The notes under the pieces were generated by a model, which was not told where the DNA came from, ran no database searches, and worked only from the letters and a program-made list of their open reading frames with translations. Of a stretch of DNA of 64,000 bases, positions 32,058 through 43,040 are shown piece after piece. Origin of the DNA: Lunularia cruciata. Lineage: Eukaryota; Streptophyta; Marchantiopsida; Lunulariales; Lunulariaceae. Position 1 is the first letter of the stretch. The number at the start of each line of letters is the position of its first letter. Location: the NCBI GenBank assembly GCA_948567375.1, contig OX419761.1:59929089-59993088 (forward strand), in the 5' to 3' direction. The translations under genes and the position numbers were made by a program.

Positions 32058-32427
32058 GGTGGGGAATCTACACCTTTTTTAGGACTAATTCATCAGTTTA
32101 GGCCTCCAAAATTGCCTTTGAAGTTTTCTAGCCTATTTTGGTTTTCTGCACTATTAGTAGAAGTGCTCTTTTGTTGATACCTCTACTTGATCTACATTGT
32201 TCATAATGTGTACCATCCTTCTAGATATTACCAACCCAAATTCTATTGTTAGATCATATGTCTAGATATTGATTTCTTCAAGCATGTTTTAATTTTTGGC
32301 CGATTAGTAGAATACTCTTTTGGTGTACCTCTATCTAATCTACTCATTCCATCATGTGTAACATCCTCCCATATGTTACCAACCCAAGTTTCATCTCTAG
32401 ATCACATTTCTAGCTATTGGTATTACA
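32058..32427 (-). repeat. truncated chromovirus LTR
   Basis: It holds the U3-side half of a C-family LTR in minus orientation: from GGAATCTACACCTTTTTTAGG at the poly-C/AGGCCT region to the terminal TTGGTATTACA at 32420-32427, with both internal tandem units. The other half of the LTR is missing. Confidence 0.8.
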
Positions 32428-33267
32428 CTTGGCTACTTCCTCCATTGGTTGTTGGATTTTGGGTTCTCCCTTGCTCTTGCTATGTGACTCCTTACACTTC
32501 AAAGTCAGCTCCTTGTCAGATTCCTCATCATTAGACTTTGCTTCTTCCTCTTCCTTTCCTTTTAATGATAGGTCAAATACTGCTACCACCCAACTTGGAT
32601 TCAATCGCCAAATTGTTCTCCTCTTGGTTGGAGAAATTGTGTCTTTTGGTCAGCTCCTCTTCTTTGGTTGAGGTACCAAAATTGACAGGTCTTCTCTCAT
32701 CTATTTCTTGAAAAGTGTTAGTCACTCTCCTTGACCTCCACCATGTATTGTTTCTCCTCCTTGTCCATATCTTGATGCAAGTCTGGATAGAAATATAATA
32801 TCATCTATCTACTCTCCTCAAGGCTAAGATAAATTCAATCCTACATAGTAATGGGCTGCAAAAGATATGAAGTAGTGGGGTGGTAGGTCCATCCTCCATT
32901 GCATTATCATCTGCCTCATCCTAAGGTAGAAACACCTCGCCCAATTTACAATATCTCTTGCAAGCATGAGATGGAAGAACATTGCTTGTTGTTTTGTGAT
33001 ATAGGTAGTTTGCTCTAGCTTCATCATTGCTATTACTACCCTAATGATACTTTGCCTCATTGGGTCAACCTAAGTGTATACCTTATATCCATTTTTCTTG
33101 CAAGATTCATTGAAGGACTCCTTTAGCTCCTTGGATTCTTTTGTAGGATTACACTTTTGATCAAAAGTGATCCTTGTAGGCTCTCTTGCATCCCATCCTG
33201 AAACTAACCTCCAATTGGATTCAGTCCAATGACTCGGGTTTCTTATCCTTGTTTGGACCATCCTCAC
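32428..33267 (-). pseudogene. transposon-derived frames of unknown type
   Basis: Three short minus frames: a Lys/Glu/Ser-rich acidic stretch (32410-32604), a hydrophobic/aromatic segment with LARDIVNWARCFYLRMRQM (32824-33060) and WTESNWRLVSGWDAREPTR (33070-33267). They look like parts of one decayed coding sequence of a retroelement but I do not recognise the family. Confidence 0.35.
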
Positions 33268-34019
33268 AATTACTAGCCATAATCTTTGTCATGAAACTTG
33301 GAAAACTACGATTCCAATTCCATGCCAAGAAAGTAATCCAAAGTCAATTCAAAACTTCAAATTTGGCTACCACATAAACTCATCTAATCATAGGATTTTA
33401 GACCAAGATAGCTAGAATCTATCTTCCTTCCTTAAATGGCATTTTGCTTCTCTCTTCGGTTGGCTTTGCATGCAAAAATCCCACGACTCAGTTTGTGATT
33501 TTAACATGATCAAGATAACTACTCAAAGGCACAAGATAGTGTTTCAACATTGTAGACTCTCCTTGAAAAAGTCTTGATTTTATACTCTTTTAATTCACAA
33601 TCATTCTTCAATCAAACCTCAATCAAGAATCACCTCTTATGCATGCATTCCTCTTATCACTTTTGAATTTATTGTCACACAAAGTAACCATTCTCAATTG
33701 TTCCTTCTTGGTTGGTATGGCCCAAGTCAAGGTTGTTAAGGATCCTTGGATTGGGTTCTTCATTTCAATGTGAAGTGTCCTTACTTTGGGTCGTCCATCC
33801 TTCCAAGTCCGATTTGAGTCTTTATCTCCTCCAAGCCAAAGTCAACTTCCTCGGGTTGGATTGGATCTCCTTTTTGGATCCAAACACACTAATTCTCTTC
33901 ATCTAACCTCCTTTCTACTTAAAAATACAATTTTTATCCTAAAAACTATCAAAAACAAAAAAAATGTGGTACTACATACTCTCTCCTTCCAATTTGTGTC
34001 CTTGCAAACATTGGTTTAG
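33268..34019. other. no gene seen between transposon fragments
   Basis: AT-rich with short chance frames. A purine/pyrimidine-asymmetric stretch surrounds 33640-33920. It probably contains the 3' untranslated region of fragment G, which ends nearby. Confidence 0.4.
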
Positions 34020-35168
34020 TTTCTTCCTTCAAAGTCCACTATCCAATAACAACATACCATCCAACCATTTACTCTGGTGGAAAAAGGGTTTCCTTCCAAG
34101 TCTACTAATTGAATAAGACCATTCTCAAATATGTGCATCACTTAATATGGCCCCATCCACCTTAAGTGCAGCTTTCTTGGAAAGAATATTTGGCAATTTT
34201 CATATAATAACACTAAATTGCCTTTATGAATCTTAACAAGCTATAACCTCTTATCATGCCTATCTTTCCTCTGAGCTTGTATTTCTTTGGTAGTTTGTGG
34301 TGCATCTGCTTACTTTTCTTCCAACCACATCAGCTATTGAATCTGAAGATCCTAACTTTCTTCTTCCAACAATTTTTCCTCAAATAGGATATGGTATGAC
34401 TACACTTCAAACTCAATTAGTAATATGGGATGCAACCCATATGTTAAGAAATATAGACTTTGCTTAGTGGTAATCTTTTAAGTCGTCTTATATGCCCAAA
34501 AAGCTATAGGTACCTTTGTGTCCTAGTTGTAAGCATAATTGATTGTCACCTCATTCAAAATTTTACAAAGTAACCCATTAGCTTTTTCCATTAACACATT
34601 TTCTTTTGGTTGTAGGGAGTTATCTTTTGATATTTAGTTTGCAAGTACTTTGTTAAAGCTTCCACAACTGAGTTCAAAAAATGAGTACCCCAATCATTGA
34701 CTTATTCCAAAGGACATCCATATATGGGGACAATGTTTAGAAGAAAAATTCCACTACCATTTTTGCATCATCTTTCCAAGTTGCCTTGGCCTCCACCACT
34801 TTAGTAGCATAATCAATCCATACTAGAATACACCTCTTTTTGGTAAATTGGATGATTGGTTGAGTCAGACACACAAAATTGATACTCCATTTCTCAAGTA
34901 GAGCCAATAGCAAAATTGGTGTCAAGGGCCATTGGGTAGTAGACATTGGTTTCCCTATTTGTTGACAAGCATCACAACTTCTTATATGGGCTTGTGTATC
35001 CTTATACATTGTAAGCAACCAATATCCTACCAAAAGGATTTTCTTAACAATGTTCTTCAGTGCATAATGACCTCTCAGTGCTTCCAAGTGTAGGGATTCT
35101 ATCACTCCTTCTATCTTGTAGGCTTTCAAGCACCTACAAAGCATCTTTTCTTTGCCTATCGTAAACAA
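34020..35168 (-). pseudogene. integrase of fragment G
   Basis: The open frame 34737-35168 covers the zinc module (HLEALRGHYALKN...CDACQQIGK) and the first catalytic Asp region (KWSINFVCLTQP, with Asp replaced by Asn or Val in the usual W-x-x-D-F block). Downstream, with stops, come a DWGTHFLNSVVEAL block (second Asp region, about 34660-34690) and the C-terminal RWMGPY and NGLIQLVDLEGNPF segments (34020-34180). Confidence 0.75.
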
Positions 35169-35578
35169 AATATTATGCTTGAGCTAATATAATCCTATTT
35201 TCTTGAGAAAGACTGCCCTTTTTTTTGGATCCAATCCTTTAGGATGTTGACATGTATGCAGATAATGATATTTTTCTACATATCTTGTACTTTGCATCAC
35301 CATCAAATGGTATAGCTCTTCATCAAAGAAATGGTCATCTATCTTCAGGTCCTATTTTGAGTTTCTAACCTAGACAGGAAGTCTGCATGCAAAGCTCTCT
35401 TCCTCACTTTACAATATATGTGAATTCTTGTAGTAATAAAATCCAACATGCAATTTTCCTAACAAGTCAGCCTTCTTCACTAAGTGTTGCAGCACATAAT
35501 GATTCACATAGAACACAAACTTGTATCCCAATAACTAGTGTTGAAATTCTTGTAGGCATACACCATTTTAAGTGCTTC

Positions 35579-36640
35579 TTACTTCCTAATGGTATAGTTC
35601 TTCTCTACAATAGACAATTGCTTATTGCCATAATAAATAGGATAATATTTCCTCTTTTCATCCTTTGGTTGAGGACTAATTCTATTGCCATGGATGAAGT
35701 ATCCACATATACATGAAAAGGGACACCCCAATTTGGAGCCCTCGTAATTGGTGCTTCCACCAATTTCTTGTTCAATACCTAGAAGGCCTCTTCTTGCTCT
35801 ATCTCCCACATATAGTCTTTGGATTTCCTTAACAACTTTGTTAAGGGCTAGCCAACATTGCATAATTGGCCATAGAGCATTGTAATATCTACCATGACCC
35901 AAGAAGTCTCTTAGCTCCCAAATATTTTTGGGAGATTCTAAGGCTGTTATAAACTTCACCTTCTCAGCATCCAATTTTATTCCTTGGCTTGATACCCAAT
36001 GTCCCAACAGAATTCCTTTTGCCATTGCAAAAAAAAACACTTTTTTGGATCTAAGGACAGGCTAGCAACATAACATGTATCAAATATTTGACAAAGATAC
36101 TCCAAATGTGCTTCTCTTTGTCCAAACACACAAAAGCAATCAAATAAAGACTTCTACAAATTTCCAAAGGAAGTTCCTAAAATTTTCATTCATTATTTGT
36201 TAGAATGTAGTAGGAGCATTACACAACCCAAAGGGCACCTGATTATATATATAGGTACCCCAATCAGTAGTGAATGTGGTTTTGTCCTTTTCTTATTCCA
36301 AAATGGACACTTGATTATAGCTTGAAAATCCATTGAGAAAACTATAGCAAAGATTACTTGCTACTTGATCTAAAATTGTGTCTATAAATGGTAAAGGATG
36401 ATGATCCTTTCTTGTGACTACATTTAGTTTGCAAAATCCTTGCACACCCAAATATTTCATGTCTTCTTCTTTGGAACAATGATAATTGGGGAGACCCAAT
36501 TACTACTCAAGACTATAAAGACAATTCCTGCTCCCAATTACTCATCAATCTCATCCTTCACCAAGAGTGAGTACTTTGGGTTCAACCAGTATTGGCGTTC
36601 CCAAACCAAGACCGCACCTTCCACCAAATCAATATGATAC
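35579..36640 (-). pseudogene. reverse transcriptase and RNase H of fragment G
   Basis: RT blocks: GFCKLNVVTRKDHHPLPFID and SFLNGFSSYNQV in 36293-36499, the first catalytic Asp being Asn (FLNG for FLDG). The frame 35579-36040 carries GILLGHWVSSQGIKLDAEKV, the RNase H tether, then ISPQPKDEKRKYYPIYYGNK. Frames and stops show decay. Confidence 0.75.
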
Positions 36641-37739
36641 TCCCCAAATTATTTAGGAATTCTTGGCATCTGATCAATAGACCAGGTAAATACATCCTAG
36701 TATTCTATAAACAAGGTATTGTAATTTTCCAACTCTTTGGAAGTGGTTGTCTTGAATATCTTAAGTACTTTCCTTTGTCTATGATAACATCTTGACAATC
36801 ATCAGGTTGGATGACTCCTTCTACATGGTTTACTCAACTTAGTCTAAGTCAAGTGGAGTTATAATCTCCTTCTTCTAAATCATTGCTACTCTAGGCTACA
36901 TCATATAGGTTTTCATCTTTGATATCCACCTCATAGCATTCCAAATAGTTTACCTAGATTTCTTGATTCAAGTCTTCCAAAGACAAGGAAGATGAATCAT
37001 CAGATTGATCTTTGTATTCAAACAAAGTAGTTTCCCCAAGGTGGGAAATCTTCATCCAACTTATTGTCACCAACCAATAACCTTCAGACTTAATAATCCT
37101 TAACCCTCATCTTTTGTTGATGCCAATCCATAACAACACTTGATAGGCATCAATACTCAAACACTTGTGAGCTTTGTGCCCATCGAGACAATTCAAGCAC
37201 ATGCTGGGGGTGATGGACCAAGTGGATAGGGTATTCTTGGGATACAACAAGTGACTACTAGGGAGAGTGGTCTACTTGGAGTCTATCCAGGTGAGTATGG
37301 TCTACTTGGATTACAACGTTGGTCTACTTGGGATGCAGCTAGAGGACATATGGAGCTTGCAGCTAGATCAGATGGAGTTTTTCACATTGAGGTTGGGGGC
37401 ATGACACTACTGCTCCAAAGGGCCCAATGTAGTAGCCAATCAATACATCTTCCCCTCCTACAATAGTTACAAAGGATACTTAGGAGCCGGATCTTGGACC
37501 CAAGCTTACAAGAGAAGAAAGACGAAGAGTTTGGAGGTTCTTGAGGAGCTACACAAGTTGTTTTGTCTTTAGTATGAAGGATTTGGATGCTATGAAGGAC
37601 TTGGTATTTGGATTGAGCTGACTAGCAATAGACCTGTTTTTTGACCTCCTTATCAATATAGTGACAAAGAGAGAGCCCTAATTCAGAGCCAAAGTAGAGA
37701 CCTTTTTTAAGGCAAGTTTGGTGAAGATTTCACATAAAG

Positions 37740-38250
37740 AGTATGCATCAGCTACAATGTTGCCAACCAAGAAGGATATGCATGGCAAATACACAAATAA
37801 GCAGATGTGTGAAGATTACCGTCTTATCAACTGACAGACTAGGGCTGATCGGTATACCATGCCTACACCAAAGGAGATCTTTGATGCAATTGGGCATGCA
37901 AAGGTCTTTAATACTTTGGATCTTTGAGCAGGATATCATTAGTTGCCAATCAAGGAGGAGGATAAGTCAAAGACAACATTTTGGGCTATTGATCCTCACA
38001 ACAAGGATGTGTTATATTAGTGGAAATTCTTACCATTTGGGTTAAAGAATGCTCTTCCCAAGTTCTAGAGGGTCATGGACAAGATCCTAGCTAGATTGGC
38101 TTTTACTTGGTACTATATTGATGACATTTTAGTCTATAGCATTCATGTGGAGGAGCATGAGAGACATTTTTTGGAGGTGTTTGAGAGGTTAAAATCTCAT
38201 GGACTCAAATTACATCTTGTGAAGTGTAGGTTCTTCCATGAGCAGGTTTA
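37740..38250 (+). pseudogene. reverse transcriptase of copy E
   Basis: In broken frames: MLPTKKDMHGKY, MCEDYRLIN, FNTLDL, FWAIDPHNKDV and the YYIDDILVYS catalytic box at about 38112-38140. TAG and TGA codons replace CAG, TGG and CGA codons of copy B in several places. Confidence 0.8.
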
Positions 38251-39049
38251 GTATTTGGGTCACATTATCTACCTTGGAGGACTTGAAGTTCAGCAGACCA
38301 AGGTGGAGGCTATTGTGCATATTCTCCAACCTACAAATGTGAGCAGAGTGCAAGCATTTCTTAGGTTGGCAAACTTCTATTGCCAATATGTTAGAGGATT
38401 TAGTGCCATTGCCAAGGCCTTGACAAAGTTGACCAAGCTTACACAAGAGTGGTGTTGGAGAGATGAGAAGGAGAGAGTATTTGTAGAGCTCAAGGAGAGG
38501 TTGACATCTGCTCCTATTTTGAGGAGACCGATAAGAGGATGACCAGTTAAGGTTCACACTAATTGGAGTATGTTGGGGCTTGAAGCAACACTCACCCAAC
38601 ATGACGATGAGGGGAAGGATTTTGTGGTGGCCTATGTTAGTCACTCCAACAATTCAATGGAGGCAAAGTATAATTTATATGAGGGAGAGTGCTTGGCAAC
38701 AGTATGGACGATAGAACATTTCCAATGTTACCTATTTGTTAACCTCTTTACTCTCATCATTGATCATCAATTACTAAAGTGGTTGATGGATTCAAACAAG
38801 CTTTTAGGGAAGCTTGCACAATGGGCTCTGATTTTACAAGAGTATGATTTCACGGTTATTCACAAACCTAGAGTGGTGAATTGTGATGCAGATGGGTTGA
38901 GTAGAAACCTATGTCCTAGCCATCAAGATCAGACCAGAGCACATTGGCATGGTGAGACAAATGAGGAGATGGTGCTAGGTTGGCACACATCTACCTTTCT
39001 TTGTAGATTTTTTGAGGCTTTGGTGGTATCTCTCTCAATGCATACATGA
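38251..39049 (+). pseudogene. connection and RNase H of copy E
   Basis: Open frame 38255-38542 (ANFYCQYVRGFSAIAKAL, WCWRDEKERVFVELKERL) and, after a TGA, 38570-39049 with YEGECLATVWTIEHF, LIIDHQLLKWLM and VVNCDADGLSRNL. The usual TDH motif reads IDH. Both frames are nearly continuous. Confidence 0.8.
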
Positions 39050-39289
39050 AGAGTTATTGAGGTCATAGATCCAAAGAGTAGAGAGAGTGGTACAATTCAG
39101 CAAGACATTCATGATGATGTCTTAGTGATGGACTATCTTTGCACTAGTGTTGTGGGTGGCACAGTTGGGGCCAAGGAGAGAGACCATGTCCTTCAGCAAG
39201 CCAGATAGTTCAGATTGGAGAGTAGACACTTTCTTTGTGTATGAGAGGATGGTAGAGTGAGATTAGTACCACTTCCATCTCAAAGACCA

Positions 39290-40020
39290 CAGTTGGTCTA
39301 TCATGCTCATGAGGAGCTAGGACATTTTGGAGTAGAGCGTACATATAGCTTACTCTAGAGTCATTATTGGTGGCATGATATGCAAACCAATGTATAGTAG
39401 TTTATTGCAAGATGTGTGGTTTGTGACCAATTTAGAGCATCATTTAATGCTCCTATGCCACAATTACACCCATTACCCATCATGGGGTTAGGTTACTATT
39501 GGAGTCTGGGCTTTGCTGGACCTTTACCATTGACTGTGAGGCATCATTGGTACATTTTGGTGATGGTGGAGCACTTCTTTAAGTGGATTGAGTTGGTGGC
39601 ACTTCTTGAGAAGTCCAGTGAAGGGACGGCTTACTTGTTCTTGGATCGGGTTCTCAATCATTTTGGTGTACCAACTAAGGTTTTGATTGATCAAGGCATA
39701 CAATTCTTGGAAGAATTTCACATCTTGTATGACAAGGCTTTGATTGATCATCATACTACCTCCTAAGATCACCCTATGGCAGATGGTTTAGCAAAGAGAG
39801 TGGTTCAGATAGTGAAGAGAGGATTGTGAAAGTATGGTTTGCAAAGAGGCCACTTAGGAGATTAGGATCTCTAGTTACCTTGGTTGGCCTTGGGCTATCG
39901 ATTCAGCCGGCAAGCCTCCTTAGCATCCTTCTCTCCTTACTTTCTACTCTATGGATGAGATCCAGATTTACCTATAGCCATTTGTCAAGATGCTACTATA
40001 GTGTTGGACTTGGATGATCC
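39290..40020 (+). pseudogene. integrase of copy E
   Basis: Zinc module with HAHEELGHFG and CVVCDQFRASFNAP; catalytic core LGFAGPLPLTVRHHWYILVMV and VLIDQGIQFLEEF in the open frame 39416-39766. After a TAA the C-terminal part is readable in shifted frames to about 40020. The core has a Gly where integrases usually have the first catalytic Asp (SLGFAGPL versus SLDFAGPL). Confidence 0.8.
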
Positions 40021-40705
40021 AAATGTATAGATGACCACATGTTCTCAACGGGTAGAGATCTTTTGGAAAGTGATGCCAATGGCCTTTGAGAACTTGGCGG
40101 TTGCTCAACATAAGGATACCTTATGCTATGCTACCATTCAAGGAGGAAGTTATAGACCCTTGATCCGTTGATTTCATCCAGGTGACTATGTATATCTACA
40201 ACATACAGCACCAACAACACACTTGATGTTTCTATCTTGAGAGTATGCAAGGTTTTTCCATCTGGAGTCCTTGTGTTGGAAGGACGTGATGGTGTTGTTT
40301 GGAAGGATCATGTGTGCAATTGTGCACCATGCCACCTCCCAAATATTGATAGTACTATGGACCCAAGCTTGGCACTTGTATGTGTAGGCTTGTGGTGTTT
40401 GTTTTGCGGCTCTTATGGTGGAGCTGCTACTATATTAGTGTGTAATAGTTGTTAGAGAGGATGCCATATGGCATGTATGACTCCTCCCCTCATGATGGTT
40501 CCTCAAGGACAATAGTTATGTCCTAGATGTACCTAACATATAGCTAGTTCATCTTTTATATAGTATAGATTGTAGATATGCAACTAGTGATGGGGCTTGA
40601 TAGCTCCCAGCCTCCTGATCTTTTGCCCACCATAGGGTATACCATATACTTGGAGTAGATGGCTATTTGGAGTTAGAGGGACCTAACCGCCAACTAGAGA
40701 GTGAT

Positions 40706-40812
40706 TGTGACACTTTAGAGTCCATGTATGGCTTATGTGTGAGTTATGCTTCTATAGTGGGTGGTATTGATAATGATGTATGTTATGTAGCAACGTATAT
40801 ATGCACAATAGC
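40706..40812 (+). repeat. R1 repeat before the 3' LTR of copy E
   Basis: It starts TGTGACACTTTAGAGTCC after a purine-rich stretch (ACTAGAGAGTGAT) and ends at GCACAATAGC. It is the counterpart of 15789-15890 in copy B and repeats at 41253-41357. Confidence 0.65.
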
Positions 40813-41357
40813 TATCACGCCATTTGTAGCTTTTCACCTAGATTGCTCGGAATTTGGAGTAATAGTGTTGGTAGTCATGAGTATTTTGGTAGTTACTCAT
40901 AGACTACTTGTTGACGGTCAGATTTTATGTTCAAAATATTGACTACATGGTGGAGCCCACCATCACTTAGCACTATTTGCACCGTCAAATGTACCTTCAA
41001 CAGAATCATTGGGATTGGAGACCAAGGGGTATACTTTTGAAGTGCAACTCCAGAGAGCTCACTTCTTTGATGTTGAGACTTTGAGTTCTTGGCTATGGTG
41101 GATAGAGGCCCACGAGCGCCACCTGGATTCTCTTAGCTAGAGTAAGTGGGGCTTGACTATAATCAATACCCAATTGTTGGTAGATTATGGAATGATAGAT
41201 CAAGTACTGATCTAATTGAGTGCAATTTGAGTTGTGTAAACAAATTGATTATTGTGGCACTTTAGAGTTCATGTATGACTTATGTGTAAGTTGTGCTTCT
41301 ATATTGGGTGATGTTTACATCGATGTATGTTGTGTAGTGATGTATATACGCATGCCA
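40813..41357 (+). repeat. 3' LTR of copy E
   Basis: About 545 bp from TATCACGCCATTTGTAG to the terminal ATACGCATGCCA, homologous to 15891-16445. The second R1 copy closes it (41253-41357). Confidence 0.75.
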
Positions 41358-41563
41358 TTGCAAAAAAGTGACTAACAATAGGGCATGATAGCACCTGGCC
41401 TCTTGATCTTTACACACTAGAGGGCATACCACATACTTGGAGTAAATGGCTATTTGAAGTTAAAGGGACCTAACCACCAACTAGAGTTAGAGTTTGTGTG
41501 TGACTTCTTATATGCATTGTGCTTTTTTGGAGTATGATATTGATTATGATGTATGTTGAGCAG

Positions 41564-41619
<56 letters not shown>

Positions 41620-42074
41620 CAATTGTCATGACATTTGTAGTGCCAAAGCTAGGACATTGGAGTGATTATCTTAGCAGTCATAGTTATATTAGTAGTAACT
41701 CAAGTGCTACTCAATGGTTGCAACTATTACATTAAGGTTTTTGATTAAACCATTAGAGCTACCATTTTTGCCATCAGTATTGTCAAATGTGCCATTAAGA
41801 TGGGATGACTTGGCTTTCCAAGGTCCTCCTTGGAAAGCTCCTTGGAAAGCTTGGTATACCTTGAAGTGGAGCTTTAGAGTGCTCACTTCTTTTATATTGA
41901 ACTTTGAGCTCTTGGCTATGGTGGACAAAGCTAGCAAGTGCAACATGGATTCTATGTGCTAGAGTGGGTGTGTTTGGCTTGATGAGTGTAATCAATACCC
42001 ATTGGCAAAATAGATAGAATTTAAGATTTGAGTTCTTATACTTGATTTCTTGACTTCTTCTATGTAATCAAGAA
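41358..42074 (+). repeat. second, diverged 3' end of an A/B/E-type element
   Basis: After the LTR of copy E the 3' UTR text returns (AGGGCATGATAGCACCTGGCC...GGGACCTAACCACC), then a degraded R1, a TA microsatellite, and a diverged U block starting TTGTCATGACATTTGTAG at 41623. It is a tandem, older copy of the element end. It also forms the left arm of an inverted repeat with 42672-43040. Confidence 0.65.
41566..41618. repeat. (TA)n microsatellite
   Basis: About 26 uninterrupted TA units, lying in the R1 block of the second element end. The length may vary between individuals. Confidence 0.97.
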
Positions 42075-42075
42075 T

Positions 42076-42670
42076 GTATAATGTTTTGAGGACAGGAGAA
42101 ACCCCAAGAGAAACACAAGAGAAACATGAGGTTTCATCCCTCAATACTTTGATGTCCCAAAAGAACACTTTGTCTTTACTATATAGCAAAGAGGATCTCT
42201 CAAATGGAACCACACCCTTGGATCAAATATATGGATTGATGATATGTCAGCAAGCTCCACGCTTACATTAGTTGTATGGATTGGCGATGTGTTGAACTTT
42301 GTCCTATTTGGTTGGTCAAATAAGTTTGACCAAAAGGAATCTTTGGAGAATCTTCCTATAGGAAGCTCACAACAACATAGGTAAGGTACCATTGGAAAGA
42401 TCTTGATGAGGAAAACAAGGGGGAGAACACAACAACGTTTCTCTCAAAAGAGAAGTGAATGCTCCATTTTTTTAGGCCTAATTCATTTGTTTAGGCCTAC
42501 AAAATTAACTTTGAAGTTTTCAAGGTGTTTTTGGCCTCTACTTTATAAGTGGAAGTACTCTTTTGGTGAAACCTCTATCTGATCTACTTAGACCATCATA
42601 TATAACATCACTAAAGATATTACTAAACCAATTTACATCTCTAGATAATCTGTCTAGCTAATGGTATTAT
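42076..42670 (-). repeat. solo chromovirus LTR
   Basis: C-family LTR in minus orientation (starts GTATAATGTTTTGAGGAC, ends AATGGTATTAT) without any internal region next to it. AGAAT lies on both sides (42071-42075 and 42671-42675), a plausible 5-bp target duplication. Some internal parts are shorter than in the intact LTRs. Confidence 0.75.
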
Positions 42671-42671
42671 A

Positions 42672-43040
42672 GAATCAAAAATCAAAACTTATATCTCAAA
42701 GTGTATACACTCTCTACCAACAGACATTGATCTCCCACTCATCAAGCAAAACCCATTCTAGCATAGAGGATCTAGGTTGCACTTGCCAACTTTATCCACC
42801 ATAACTAGGAGCTTGAAGGCTCAATACAAAAGAAATGAGCTCTTTGGAGCTCCACTTTGAGGTATACTATCCCTTGTGAAGCCATGGAATCTAGCTCTAA
42901 TAGCACATCTGATTGTATTGATGATGCAAATGGTAGCTTTGATGGTGTAACAAAAAAATCTAATGCAATAGATGGTTGTCATTAAGTATAGTCTCTAAGT
43001 TGCTACAAATATAACTATGACCACCAAGGTAATCACTCTA
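42672..43040 (-). repeat. inverted copy of the U block of the A/B/E LTR
   Basis: The reverse complement matches the left arm at about 41660-42000: GTATACCT(C/T)AAGTGGAGCT, GCTCAT/ACTTCTTTT, TTGGCAAGTGCAACCT and CATAGTTATATT. Together they make an inverted repeat whose spacer holds the solo LTR. Confidence 0.65.

Larger units (their letters stand above)
34020..37137 (-). mobile_element. fragment G: pol of a Ty3/gypsy element
   Basis: Minus-strand pol remnant with RT, RNase H and integrase. The RT text VVTRKDHHPLPFIDTILDQV resembles the non-chromovirus plant Ty3/gypsy lineages (Athila/Tat-like), an inference from general familiarity. It is cut at 37137 by the start of copy E. LTRs and gag are not seen. 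Confidence 0.75.
37138..41357 (+). mobile_element. copy E: 5'-truncated relative of copies A and B
   Basis: It starts inside the connector (CACTTGATAGGCATCA, equivalent to copy B 12200) and runs through RT, RNase H, integrase, 3' UTR and LTR. The methyltransferase would lie just upstream but is cut away by the join to fragment G at about 37137. Many stops are present. Confidence 0.85.

Noticed and set aside
41553..41735. Ile/Tyr-repeat protein
   Set aside because: It is only the translation of the TA microsatellite.
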